A stretch of 64,000 bases of DNA, taken from the NCBI RefSeq assembly GCF_000429425.1, contig NZ_AUBV01000005.1:248001-312000 (forward strand), given 5' to 3'. A program made the translations under genes and the position numbers. Below the pieces are notes generated by a model, which saw only the letters and a program-made list of their open reading frames with translations, ran no database searches and was not told the origin of the DNA. Origin of the DNA: Algoriphagus mannitolivorans DSM 15301. GTDB taxonomy: Bacteria > Bacteroidota > Bacteroidia > Cytophagales > Cyclobacteriaceae. Below, one piece after another: positions 45,009-54,020 of the stretch. Within the stretch, counting starts at the first letter, position 1; every line of letters begins with the position of its first letter.

Positions 45009-45685
45009 GTCTTTAAAATTTGGAGACTTTGAGGTATGAAGTTGATTTTTGATGGGGGGAAAAATCGGTCAAAACCATCGGAGGTAGAAAAACCATACAT
45101 AGAAAAGCAAAGAATCAAATCGTCTAAGATTCTAAGGATGGAATGGTTCGTATTCAAAAGGTTAGCCCCATATTCAAGATTGATTTTCACCTCCTTGATT
45201 GCTTGGAGTAGCTGACTCCAATCACTTTTATAAATCAGATAAGATCTGCCTGATACCTCCAAAGTGGAAGGGGTTAACTCATGAATCCCTCCCAATGCGA
45301 TATATATCAAATCTTTTCCCTCTTCCCCATATTCATTTTGATAGGCTTGAATTTGATTTCTCCATTGACCAGAATATTGCTGATATCGATCGTATCGTTT
45401 AGCTTCAATTATCACATCAGTTTTGGGCGTGCGAATAAAAATATCCGGTTCAACCTTGATGGAATTAGATGTTTCGGAAGGGTCCCAATTGGGCCAAAAC
45501 TCCATGTTTTCCATTTGATAAAGGTCCAATCCGGGAATTTTGCGATATAATGCATGATTTATGACATGATGAAGAAGTTCCTTGGGGAGGTACCTTAGCC
45601 GTTCGAAAACAGCCGCAGTCAACGAGTCTTCATTTCCCCGGAATAGGGCTCTTGGAATTTTATTGTGATGGATAGCGTGGAGCAT
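44996..45685 (-). CDS. PD-(D/E)XK nuclease-like protein
   Basis: 229 residues. The catalytic set is visible as E19-D20 in RGNEDSL, E79-P-D81 in KVEPDIFI, and E94-A-K96 in VIIEAKRYDRY, followed by Q107/Q111 in the helix that follows. This matches a restriction-type PD-(D/E)XK core with the usual order E, D, ExK, Q. It likely cuts DNA. It begins 14 bases after the Ntn-hydrolase gene and overlaps the next gene. Confidence 0.8.
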   Translation of the reverse strand: MLHAIHHNKIPRALFRGNEDSLTAAVFERLRYLPKELLHHVINHALYRKIPGLDLYQMENMEFWPNWDPSETSNSIKVEPDIFIRTPKTDVIIEAKRYDRYQQYSGQWRNQIQAYQNEYGEEGKDLIYIALGGIHELTPSTLEVSGRSYLIYKSDWSQLLQAIKEVKINLEYGANLLNTNHSILRILDDLILCFSMYGFSTSDGFDRFFPPSKINFIPQSLQILKTWTK

Positions 45686-45699
45686 GAAAAACTTTCGAT

Positions 45700-46803
45700 T
45701 TAAAATTCTGTATAAAGAGTCAATTCCTCATCTGCTTTAGAGAATAATAGAGTAACAAGGGATAAAAAGTCCTCCTTCTTCCGAAATCCAAAAGAGTTTT
45801 CATTTACCATAAAAGGTTTCTTTTCATTCGAGTAAACAAGAGCAACAATTGGTTTATCTATATTATAAATTATGTAATAATCAGCTTTACATTCTTTCCA
45901 ATTTTTATTCAACTCCCTGCCCCATTTAGCAGCCCACTTAAGTCTTGCGTCTATCCATTCCTCAGATTCAATTATTTGTTCAGGTTGAAAATTTGAAAAT
46001 GGCCTTGTCGCCTTCTTAGGATCGCTAATGAATGTTGAACCTGAAAACAAGATTGATTCCCTAACCTGAGTTATAACAAATTTTACTTCTCCTAAAATTT
46101 CAGTAATTTGATTAATCATGAGTTCCTTTCCATTGGATGAAAATGGAATAAATGCTAAATCCGGCTGCCAAGTAACTCCAGTTCTATCCATCCTGATCCC
46201 TGAAAAAAATCCTCCAACTCCTTGGGAAATGATATCTTCTTGGAAACAAAATGACTGAGTCACTGCAATTATTGAAGCCAAAATTTGGTCATCATTCCAA
46301 TCGTTTTTTGTGAATTGAGAAAATGCAGATTGTGTTTGATCCTTAAATCTTTGATGAATTGTACCCGAATGCACAACCTCATTTGGTGAATGTTCAATAA
46401 ATGAAGGATACCCATTACAGTGACAAGAAATCAGAACGGGCTCTTCATTCTCTATAAATCCGATGATTACTCCTGCCTTTTTTCCGAAAAATGAATATTT
46501 GATTTCCTGCCTTAAATCAAATTCGGCTTGGAATGCTATAGCTTTTTTGAGCGATTCAATTCCATCATATGCATCCCGGACCTTGCCAGAGATAGCGACG
46601 ATAATCTTGTCCTTTAAATCATAGAGTTTAAGCCACTTTTCTGAAACTGTTTTGCCTTCCTCATAAATTTGATCCTCTCCAAATGACGTCTGATTTCTAA
46701 AGGTTTTTTTATTTCCATCATCATTGGGATGCTCAAGGGTAATCACACTGTCCCCGACCAAAAAAACAGAGGAGTAATTTTTCCAACCTAAAATGTATGT
46801 CAT
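45700..46803 (-). CDS. Proteasome/HslV-like Ntn hydrolase
   Basis: 367 residues from the ATG at 46803; an upstream TTG would hide the key residue. After Met removal the N-terminus is T1-Y-I-L-G-W, then G16-D17-S18, matching the T1 and D17 of HslV and proteasome beta subunits (TTIVSV...GDG). K55 in EKWLKLYDLKDKIIVAISG aligns with catalytic K33 after an insert of ~20 residues, and the ISGKVRDAYDG loop recalls AGGTADA. The extra C-terminal ~190 residues are new. Lying between a HEPN-like and a nuclease gene, it may process or degrade a defence protein. Confidence 0.7.
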   Translation of the reverse strand: MTYILGWKNYSSVFLVGDSVITLEHPNDDGNKKTFRNQTSFGEDQIYEEGKTVSEKWLKLYDLKDKIIVAISGKVRDAYDGIESLKKAIAFQAEFDLRQEIKYSFFGKKAGVIIGFIENEEPVLISCHCNGYPSFIEHSPNEVVHSGTIHQRFKDQTQSAFSQFTKNDWNDDQILASIIAVTQSFCFQEDIISQGVGGFFSGIRMDRTGVTWQPDLAFIPFSSNGKELMINQITEILGEVKFVITQVRESILFSGSTFISDPKKATRPFSNFQPEQIIESEEWIDARLKWAAKWGRELNKNWKECKADYYIIYNIDKPIVALVYSNEKKPFMVNENSFGFRKKEDFLSLVTLLFSKADEELTLYTEF

Positions 46804-46879
46804 ATTGTGACTATTAGTGTGTCTCCTGGTCTTCAATTTTCCCCCAGAATCAAAACCCTAGAATTGTCTTTTGCTTAAT

Positions 46880-47242
46880 TCAATATCTTACTTCCTCCCT
46901 CACATACTTTCTAAAATTAAAACCAGTACCCCCGGATTTTACATCTACCAAATACCTGGAGTTCTGATCTGCCGAAATCTCTAAATCCACCGCATTTTTA
47001 TCTTCTCGTATTCTAAATGTGCTCGCCAAGTCCCTTACAAAGCCTTTGGGCAAACTGATCCAATGAAAATGATCCGTGTCAGCTAGCAACAAATGAACAT
47101 CGTCGGCAAATTTGGACACATGGATATTCGCCCACCAAACCTTTTTTTTAGCCTTATTGATACTTGCATAGCTCGTATTGAGGGAATTCAAATTCCCATT
47201 ATACTGAGTATTTATACGATCAATAAGCTGCTTCTTGTTCAT
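46880..47242 (-). CDS. Small hypothetical protein of the nuclease cassette
   Basis: 120 residues: a helical start (MNKKQLIDRINTQYNGNLNSL), then the segment KVWWANIHVSKFADDVHLLLAD and a strand-rich end (YLVDVKSGGTGFNFRKYVREE). The VDVKSG turn could be the remains of a nuclease or phosphate-binding site, but no family was identified. It lies 24 bases after HEPN-like protein 1 and 76 bases before the Ntn gene on the same strand. Confidence 0.55.
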   Translation of the reverse strand: MNKKQLIDRINTQYNGNLNSLNTSYASINKAKKKVWWANIHVSKFADDVHLLLADTDHFHWISLPKGFVRDLASTFRIREDKNAVDLEISADQNSRYLVDVKSGGTGFNFRKYVREEVRY

Positions 47243-47266
47243 TGGCCTGTCTAGGATTAACCTCCA

Positions 47267-47983
47267 TTAATTATCAATTTTCAATGAGATAACTGGCAGT
47301 CCTTGCGTCATACTTAGCCAGAGGTTATCCATATACTTTTTCTCCTCATATGCCCATTCTGCTTCATTTGCGAAAAGCTCTTTGGTAAGAGGTGGTGTCA
47401 TAGTTAGACTTTCCAAAAAGTCTTTCACAAAAAGCGCTCTCTCTGCCTCTTCTGAAATGAGTTTTACTTTGAGTTCTTCTGAGTCTAAAAATAGATCGTT
47501 AATAAGATTGACTAATCTCATCAGATTGCGATTTACCATTCCTCCAATACCGCCTAAATAGCTATTGGAGTCCTTATGCGTGGTGAAATTTCGAATGTTT
47601 CTTAAATGATGAATCGTTTCCTTTAGCTGTGTCAGCGGCTCCCCTTTGCAGACTTCATTGATAAGGTGATTGAAACTCTTTTCTCTTGGTTTTGAGTCAG
47701 GTGTTTTTAATGCGATACCAGATTCCTTTGCCTTCAATTTGATCGACATTTCCAAAAGTCGAAGCCCTTTATTCAGTGCTTCATCCATTAGTGGCCAGTG
47801 ATAATAGGAATAGACTTGCTGGAATTCGATAGTTTTGAAGTCGTCTACAATATCTTTTGGAACATGTTTGTGAAAAATACCCTTTACCACATTCTTATGA
47901 ATATGTTCTTCCAAAGAGTTGGTATTGAAAATCACCCAACGCTCATCAATTGCCAAGTATTCAATGTTTTGGTCAGTTTCCAT
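47267..47983 (-). CDS. HEPN-like protein 1 (Rx4H motif)
   Basis: 238 residues. The helical core contains R131-N-F-T-T-H136 (LRNIRNFTTHKDSN), an Rx4H motif typical of HEPN RNases. It shares an N-terminal pattern and motif position with the 176-residue paralogue at 43388 but carries an extra ~60-residue C-terminal tail. Its start codon shares one base with the hsdS stop (TAATG), so it is directly coupled to the type I module. RNase activity is not tested by sequence. Confidence 0.72.
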   Translation of the reverse strand: METDQNIEYLAIDERWVIFNTNSLEEHIHKNVVKGIFHKHVPKDIVDDFKTIEFQQVYSYYHWPLMDEALNKGLRLLEMSIKLKAKESGIALKTPDSKPREKSFNHLINEVCKGEPLTQLKETIHHLRNIRNFTTHKDSNSYLGGIGGMVNRNLMRLVNLINDLFLDSEELKVKLISEEAERALFVKDFLESLTMTPPLTKELFANEAEWAYEEKKYMDNLWLSMTQGLPVISLKIDN

Positions 47984-49218
47984 TAAAAAATCTGATTGAT
48001 AAGGGATTTTTGGAGGAAGTTAGATCTAATAAGCAAGTCTGAAACTTTACTCATACTATCTTCAATTGTCTGCAGTTTAAGAACTATCTCATTTTGTTTT
48101 TCTTTTGGTAATACTGGCACTATAATACTTTTAATAGTTTCGGTATTAATATTATAATTTCCAGCAGTAGAAGTTGCGTGTCTTCTGAAATATCTTCTAG
48201 CAGTTCGTGTTTGTAAGAAACGAACTAGAAACTCTGGATTAATTAGATTTTTATCGACTGATATTTTAATTAAATAAGATGCAAATGCATGACCCTCATT
48301 AATATTGTACAGTGCTGTTTTACCAGTATATTCTGGATTCCCGTTTGTTCTAACTATAACAATATCTCCATTTGTTAATTTGCATGACTCCAATTCTTTA
48401 CCTTCTAATTCAGCGTAATTCAGATTATTCAAAGACAATCTTTCATCGACAACGTTTGGGATTCCCAGTACCGGGACACCTTTCATTTCGGTATTTCCCT
48501 TTCTTGAAGTTCCATATTTGATATCAGTCAATACCTGTCCAAGTTTAATAAATTGAATATCTATATTGACATCTTCCTTTAATCTTGAATTGTATAATAG
48601 GGCATTTGTATTTCCCTTTTTTAGAAATTCGTTTTCCCTTGTGCTTGCATAAAAAGCATCTAATGACTTTTGCGATTTCAGATTTGTATCAATCACCTCA
48701 TCCATCGCCCAAAGCAATTCCGCCAAGCGGGCTTGTTCGGATTTGGGAGGAAGGAGGAATTCGTAATTGGCTAGGTCTCGCCATTTCACACGTTGAGACA
48801 TTGTTCCGGCTGCATTTTCATTCGCATAATCCCATAAGGCATTTGAATTAATGACAAAGGCCATAAAGCCAGGAACTACTTTCTCGAGATTCTCTCTTAG
48901 TACAAAAGCATCCCCAGAACAACAGCCGTCAAAATCAACCAAGGAAGATCTTCTTAAATAGGCATTTCTCCTTGCAAAAAGAATATCACCTGCTTTGAAA
49001 GCCTTGGTAGATGAAGTCAAGTTTTCTGTGGACCCCCAATTTTTAATCCTGATATCTCCAGAAATAAAATGTTCTAATCCCACAAATCGGTCATATTCAG
49101 ATTGACTCGGATTATCAACTCGTTTTGAAATATCATCCAAAACATCTCCCAATTTTGTTGGGGTCCAATTGGACATATTGATGTTTAATGCTCTTTCATT
49201 CATAACCTCTTTAACCAT
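47983..49218 (-). CDS. hsdS: Type I restriction specificity subunit HsdS
   Basis: 411 residues. Two target-recognition domains (~15-190 and ~220-395) are separated by a conserved helix; LLPPKSEQARLAELLWAMDEVI and VLPKEKQNEIVLKLQTIEDSM are the coiled spacer segments. It sets the DNA sequence bound by the methylase and nuclease subunits. The start overlaps hsdM1 by eight bases. Only one hsdS gene is present and no inverted repeats around it were seen, so phase variation by inversion is not supported. Confidence 0.93.
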   Translation of the reverse strand: MVKEVMNERALNINMSNWTPTKLGDVLDDISKRVDNPSQSEYDRFVGLEHFISGDIRIKNWGSTENLTSSTKAFKAGDILFARRNAYLRRSSLVDFDGCCSGDAFVLRENLEKVVPGFMAFVINSNALWDYANENAAGTMSQRVKWRDLANYEFLLPPKSEQARLAELLWAMDEVIDTNLKSQKSLDAFYASTRENEFLKKGNTNALLYNSRLKEDVNIDIQFIKLGQVLTDIKYGTSRKGNTEMKGVPVLGIPNVVDERLSLNNLNYAELEGKELESCKLTNGDIVIVRTNGNPEYTGKTALYNINEGHAFASYLIKISVDKNLINPEFLVRFLQTRTARRYFRRHATSTAGNYNINTETIKSIIVPVLPKEKQNEIVLKLQTIEDSMSKVSDLLIRSNFLQKSLINQIF

Positions 49219-50674
49219 TTGCTAAGGTTTTAAAAAGTTCATCCATGGAGTGTTTCAATTTTAATGAGCTCTGTTCCCATCCATCAAGCAGATAATCAAA
49301 TGATTCTACTTCTTTGAGGGCTTGCTTTACAAATAACTGCACACTTAATCTAGTATTGACATCTTCAAGAATATCTTCAATTGCAACTACTGCTGAAAAG
49401 GCCTCTTCATTTTCAAAATTCATATAGGAATTATGAATTCGCTCAATATGAGGCGGGTCTAAGTAGCTCATTGTTTTTTCATTTCGGATCTCATTGACTG
49501 CTTGGATGAATAATACTTTTCCTTTCCTCTCAGGCTTTTTTTGATTATTCGTAATCATCAGACAGGAGGTCATAGAAGAGTTGTAGAATAGGTTAGGTCC
49601 AAGACTTATCACACATTCTAATAAGTCTTGCTCAACCATTTTTCTTCTCATATCGCTTTCAGAATCTCTAAACAAAACTCCATGAGGCCAAAGTGTTATT
49701 GATCGACCGTTATGGTCATCTAAGCTCTTTTGGATATGTTGCTGAAAGGCATAATCCGCACAGCCCTGAGGAGGGGTACCCCAGATATTTCGGCCAAAGG
49801 GATCGTTTTCGAAGCTTTTTCGGTCCCAAGCCTTAATCGAGTAAGGCGGATTCGCTAGTATGACATTGAACTTCTTGAGTTCGTCCTGTTCCAAAAATGC
49901 CGGTTGGGCCAAGGTATCTCCCCGCACGATGCTAAACTCCTCGATCCCGTGCATGAACATGTTCATCCTAGCTATAGCTGAAGTGATCAGATTGATCTCC
50001 TGCCCGTAAAGCCTGAGCGTTCTGTATTCTTTTCCTTCTTCCTTGAGATGGAGGGCACAGTTGAGCAAGAGTCCACCCGAACCGCAAGTCGGGTCATAGA
50101 CTGATTCTCCTGGTTGCGGGTCCATGATCATAGTCATCAGTTTGACTACGGTACGGTTGGTATAAAACTCCGCAGCCGTATGCCCACTGTCATCGGCAAA
50201 TTCCTTGATCAGGTATTCGTAGGCATTTCCCAATTTGTCATCTGCTACATTCTTCAGATTGAGTTTGACTTGAGAAAAATGTTCAATCAGGTTGTTCAGT
50301 GTCGCATCGGATAGTCTATCCTTATTCGTCCAGCTTGCATCCCCAAAGATCCCATAGAGCGTATCTGGATTGGCCTTTTCGATTTCCCGCATAGCCTCTT
50401 GAAGTGCCATTCCTACATTTGTGGTGGTTTCCCTTACCCTATTCCAATGGGCCTGTTCGGGTACCTGAAAATGGTGGTGTTCTGCAAAAGAAGCATACTC
50501 CATATCCCCATCACTTTCCTCCAAAGCTCTTTCAAACTCTTCGTCATAAACATCACAGATCCGCTTAAAGAAAAGCAGAGGGAAAATGTACTGCTTGTAA
50601 TCTCCGGCATCGATGGTCCCCCGGAGGATTTTTGCCGCACCCCAAAGGTATTTTTCGAGTTCTTGTTGGGTCAT
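49211..50674 (-). CDS. hsdM: Type I methylase subunit HsdM (copy 1)
   Basis: 487 residues of N6-adenine methyltransferase. SAM motif DPTCGSGG at ~194-201 and catalytic NPPY at ~275-278 are intact. The segment AEFYTNRTVVKLM departs from the usual EFYTPR at the proline. It is a clear paralogue of copy 2 (52533), with matching runs such as FPLLFFKR and SSIARMNMF/TSAIARMNMF, but divergent overall. Overlaps of four bases with the DUF262 gene and eight with hsdS show coupling. It may form the HsdM2S core, or pair with copy 2. Confidence 0.95.
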   Translation of the reverse strand: MTQQELEKYLWGAAKILRGTIDAGDYKQYIFPLLFFKRICDVYDEEFERALEESDGDMEYASFAEHHHFQVPEQAHWNRVRETTTNVGMALQEAMREIEKANPDTLYGIFGDASWTNKDRLSDATLNNLIEHFSQVKLNLKNVADDKLGNAYEYLIKEFADDSGHTAAEFYTNRTVVKLMTMIMDPQPGESVYDPTCGSGGLLLNCALHLKEEGKEYRTLRLYGQEINLITSAIARMNMFMHGIEEFSIVRGDTLAQPAFLEQDELKKFNVILANPPYSIKAWDRKSFENDPFGRNIWGTPPQGCADYAFQQHIQKSLDDHNGRSITLWPHGVLFRDSESDMRRKMVEQDLLECVISLGPNLFYNSSMTSCLMITNNQKKPERKGKVLFIQAVNEIRNEKTMSYLDPPHIERIHNSYMNFENEEAFSAVVAIEDILEDVNTRLSVQLFVKQALKEVESFDYLLDGWEQSSLKLKHSMDELFKTLANG

Positions 50675-52536
50675 ATAGCAGTTAAGTTATCTACCTCAGC
50701 AATGATTTCATTCGCAGAGATTTCTTTACCCTCAACTAATTTTAAGACTGCACAGTGTACATATTCTGCTCTTTTTGAAAGAAAATTTGAGTAATCGGCT
50801 TTTATTTTTTCTTTCCTTTCCTCAGCATTCAAACCTGCATAACCACCTTTTTTCAATTCAGCTATAGGAATTAAATGAGATATCAATCTAGAATTGACTT
50901 CACTTTCGGTTGTCCATGAATATCTTTCTTTTAGGTAGCTGTAAGGCTCTTTATTACTTATGGATAGATTTGTTTTATCAGTTATGAGGGAGCAATTAAG
51001 AGCAACATAACTTTCCATTTCGGTTTCTTTTAGAAGATCATCTGGAAATACATGATGGTAATGCCGTTTACCTTCAACAAGCTGAGCTCTGGTCAATGGA
51101 GTACCGTCAGCAAAATCTAAAGCTCCAAGTTTACTAAATACGGCCATTATTGCTCTCGCTCGAATATTTTCTCTTTTGGGCCAACCCACTTGCAATAATT
51201 CTTCCCGAGTTTCAATCTGATACTTTTGCCTATTAAGAACTGGGACATCTAATTCCGAATAGAGTTCTCCATTTTCTTTTTTTGCCCCGGTAATAATGTT
51301 TTTCAGAAAAGTAAAATCGCTGTAAGCATGGGTTGCAGCAGAATTCTCATATCTATCAGTAAAGAAACTAGACCAAAGATATTTCTTAAGAAGTAGTTCA
51401 AATTTGCCCCTTGCATCAAGAGTTTCTGGAATGTAAGAATAGAGAGTTGCAATTACAGCAAGAACTGCATTGGTGGGAAGACGACCCTGATCATAAACCC
51501 CTTGTCTCTCTAAGAAGTCCGCCATCTTGCCTAAGCCCTTTTCCATTGTGTCCCAGTTTTCAATCATCTTGTCCTTTTTCATATCCCACATTCCACGTTG
51601 ATTTGGGAGTTTGTCCTGCAAAAGGGCTGAAGTGGAAAGGATTAAATAAGAAAGCTCAAAATAATGCTTGACACTGGGGAATTTTGCATTCAAATGCTTC
51701 TCATACTCATCTAAAGAAACACCTTTTACTCCTTCTATTTCTGCCCGAATGATATCATATTGCGAAAGAGGCTTGCTGTTGGTATTCATGTTTATGAAAA
51801 CCTGTAAGGCAGTGTCTTTTGGGGTAGAAAGGGGTAAAGAAAGATATGGTAGGTTGTAATGCTTTATGATTTCCCTTTTGTCTCGAATAAAGACAATGAT
51901 TTCATCTTTCTTTGCATTCCAATCTGTTAATTTCTTGAATGCATTCGGATCATCCGGGGAAGGAAATTCATGAGAAATTGCGGACTTTACCCATATCTCA
52001 ATTTTATCACTTATATCTTTCGGTGAGAATAGATCAAGTGGAATATACCCTCGGTTTAATGACTCTTTGGGATCATCTGCCCATAGTGGTCTTTTGCTGC
52101 CTTCTTTAAACCACCGTGGTTGGCAAATCACTTCAAAATAATGGGTAAACTCTTTTCCTTCAGGGTTTGATAGAGTCTGATCAAATTGTGAATTATATAC
52201 AAAATAGGTTTCCCATTGATAGTTATTATGTAAAGCCCTCCAAAATGCCGTTAGCCTTTGCTGGCCATCCAAAAGGTGTTCATTTACTTTATTTTCTAAA
52301 TCGGGAGCTGTTTCAAGAGGTCTAGATACAAAGGGCTCATCGGATTTTTCTACATCTAAAAGAAGTGTAATTCCTAAAGGAAGGTTATGAATAATTGTAT
52401 TCATTAGGCTTTTTACCCTACCCTTATCCCAAGCCTCAGGCCTTTGGAACCTGGGGAGTCTAATTTCACTTCTTTCAATCTTATCGAACCATTCCTTCAT
52501 GCTTCGATTATTTGCCTTACTAGAGGGAGTACTCAT
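50671..52536 (-). CDS. GmrSD-like DUF262/DUF1524 protein
   Basis: 621 residues. The N-terminal DUF262 (ParB-like) domain has LPRFQRPEAWDKGRV and D90-G-Q-Q-R-L-T-A. The C-terminal DUF1524 domain has an HNH-type core with HYHHVFPDDLL near residue 500. Such GmrS-GmrD fusions use nucleotide energy to cut modified phage DNA (type IV restriction). Here it is inserted between two hsdM genes and overlaps both by four bases, which suggests a modification-dependent partner for the type I system rather than a free-standing unit. Confidence 0.88.
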   Translation of the reverse strand: MSTPSSKANNRSMKEWFDKIERSEIRLPRFQRPEAWDKGRVKSLMNTIIHNLPLGITLLLDVEKSDEPFVSRPLETAPDLENKVNEHLLDGQQRLTAFWRALHNNYQWETYFVYNSQFDQTLSNPEGKEFTHYFEVICQPRWFKEGSKRPLWADDPKESLNRGYIPLDLFSPKDISDKIEIWVKSAISHEFPSPDDPNAFKKLTDWNAKKDEIIVFIRDKREIIKHYNLPYLSLPLSTPKDTALQVFINMNTNSKPLSQYDIIRAEIEGVKGVSLDEYEKHLNAKFPSVKHYFELSYLILSTSALLQDKLPNQRGMWDMKKDKMIENWDTMEKGLGKMADFLERQGVYDQGRLPTNAVLAVIATLYSYIPETLDARGKFELLLKKYLWSSFFTDRYENSAATHAYSDFTFLKNIITGAKKENGELYSELDVPVLNRQKYQIETREELLQVGWPKRENIRARAIMAVFSKLGALDFADGTPLTRAQLVEGKRHYHHVFPDDLLKETEMESYVALNCSLITDKTNLSISNKEPYSYLKERYSWTTESEVNSRLISHLIPIAELKKGGYAGLNAEERKEKIKADYSNFLSKRAEYVHCAVLKLVEGKEISANEIIAEVDNLTAI

Positions 52537-54014
52537 AAAAATTTAGATAAAATAGTTTTAAATCTTTCTTCTGCTTTTTGACTTTCCTCCCAAGCTTTTT
52601 TCAAGTCCGCTAGTGCTTCCTCTACAGAAGGGAGATTGTCTTCAATGACCTTTTCTACATAGAGAGGAATATTGAGGTTATAGTCATTTTCTTCGATATC
52701 GTCTAAAGAGGCAACTTTCACATAGTTCTGAACATCCTGAAATTGGGTATACCAGTCAAAGAGCTGTTTGACATGTTCGGGTTCGAGGAAGTTTTGAGCC
52801 CTTCCCACTCGTACCTGCTCTGATCCATCTATAAAAAGGACTTTTCCTTTTCTGTCTTGGGATTTGTTTTGTTTGAATACCAGTACACAAGCGGCAAGTT
52901 GAGTTCCATAAAAAATATTGGAACCAAGGCCGATTACTGCCTCCAAAAGATCTTGTTTCAACAACTCTTCTCGGATTTTACCCTCAGCCCCTTTCCTAAA
53001 CAAAGCTCCATGGGGAAGAACAACGGTCATCCTTCCGGTGCTATTCATGGATTTGATCATGTGTTGAACCCAGGCCATATCGGCATTTCCCTTGGGAGGA
53101 ACGCCAGCAATGTTTCGACCATAGGGGTCATTGATCCAGTTTTCATAGCCCCAATCACTTAAAGAGAAGGGTGGATTGGCAATAACACAATCAAAGGTTT
53201 TTAAACCGTCAGCTGAGAAAAAAGCAGGATTTCGAAGAGTATCTCCCCGGACAATCTCAAAGTCCTCAATGCCATGGAGAAACATATTCATCCGAGCAAT
53301 CGAACTAGAAGTCAGATTTTTTTCCTGACCAAACAGGCTTAGAGTACGGTAATCTTCTCCCACTTCCTTAAGATGGTCTACACATTCCAAAAGCATTCCC
53401 CCAGTTCCACAAGCAGGATCATAAATGCTTTCTCCCTCATGCGGATCGAGAATCAAACCCAAAAGATGAACCACCGATCTTGGGGTATAAAATTCCCCAG
53501 CTTTCTTATTGGTCAAATCGGCGAAGTGTTTGATTAGGTATTCATAAGCCTGTCCCAAAATATCTGGTTCAACCAGAGAGTTGGAAAGGGTATACTGGGA
53601 GAAGTGCTCAATCAGATCAATCAGGAGTCGATTAGAGAGTTTGTTTTTATTACTCCATTGCGCATCTCCAAAGATTCCATAAAGGAGGCCTTGATTAGCT
53701 TGTTCGATTCCACGAAAGGCTATTTCTATTGCTTGGCCAACATTGGTTGTAGTTTCTCTGACATCCTTCCAATGACATCCTTCTGGTATTTCAAATCGGT
53801 GAAGTTCTGGTAAGGATGCATATTCCATATCTCCTCCCGATTCCTCCAATGCCTCTTGATATTCCTCATCGTAAACATCAGACAAACGCTTAAAGAAAAG
53901 CAAAGGAAAGATATAGACCTTAAAATCCGAAGCATCCACGGGACCTTTCAGTATCCAGGCTGCCTTGGACAGGTATTGTTCGAGTTGGGAGAGCGTAAGT
54001 TTTTTAATACTCAT
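52533..54014 (-). CDS. hsdM: Type I methylase subunit HsdM (copy 2)
   Basis: 493 residues. SAM motif DPACGTGG at ~199-206 and catalytic NPPF at ~280-283 are intact, with EFYTPRSVVHLL in place. The N-terminal helical domain (YIFPLLFFKRLSDVYDEEYQEALEESGGDMEYA) is typical of HsdM. It is the first methylase in the row, 6 bases after the caspase-like gene, and overlaps the DUF262 start by four bases. Two HsdM genes with one HsdS raise the possibility of a mixed M1-M2 dimer. Confidence 0.95.
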   Translation of the reverse strand: MSIKKLTLSQLEQYLSKAAWILKGPVDASDFKVYIFPLLFFKRLSDVYDEEYQEALEESGGDMEYASLPELHRFEIPEGCHWKDVRETTTNVGQAIEIAFRGIEQANQGLLYGIFGDAQWSNKNKLSNRLLIDLIEHFSQYTLSNSLVEPDILGQAYEYLIKHFADLTNKKAGEFYTPRSVVHLLGLILDPHEGESIYDPACGTGGMLLECVDHLKEVGEDYRTLSLFGQEKNLTSSSIARMNMFLHGIEDFEIVRGDTLRNPAFFSADGLKTFDCVIANPPFSLSDWGYENWINDPYGRNIAGVPPKGNADMAWVQHMIKSMNSTGRMTVVLPHGALFRKGAEGKIREELLKQDLLEAVIGLGSNIFYGTQLAACVLVFKQNKSQDRKGKVLFIDGSEQVRVGRAQNFLEPEHVKQLFDWYTQFQDVQNYVKVASLDDIEENDYNLNIPLYVEKVIEDNLPSVEEALADLKKAWEESQKAEERFKTILSKFL

Positions 54015-54020
54015 TTAAAT

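Noticed and set aside
46804..46836. Upstream TTG start for the Ntn hydrolase
   Set aside because: It would place 11 residues before the Met-Thr start whose Thr and Asp spacing matches HslV; kept only as a possible propeptide.
47983..49218. Phase-variable hsdS
   Set aside because: There is a single hsdS, no recombinase gene and no inverted repeats around it.
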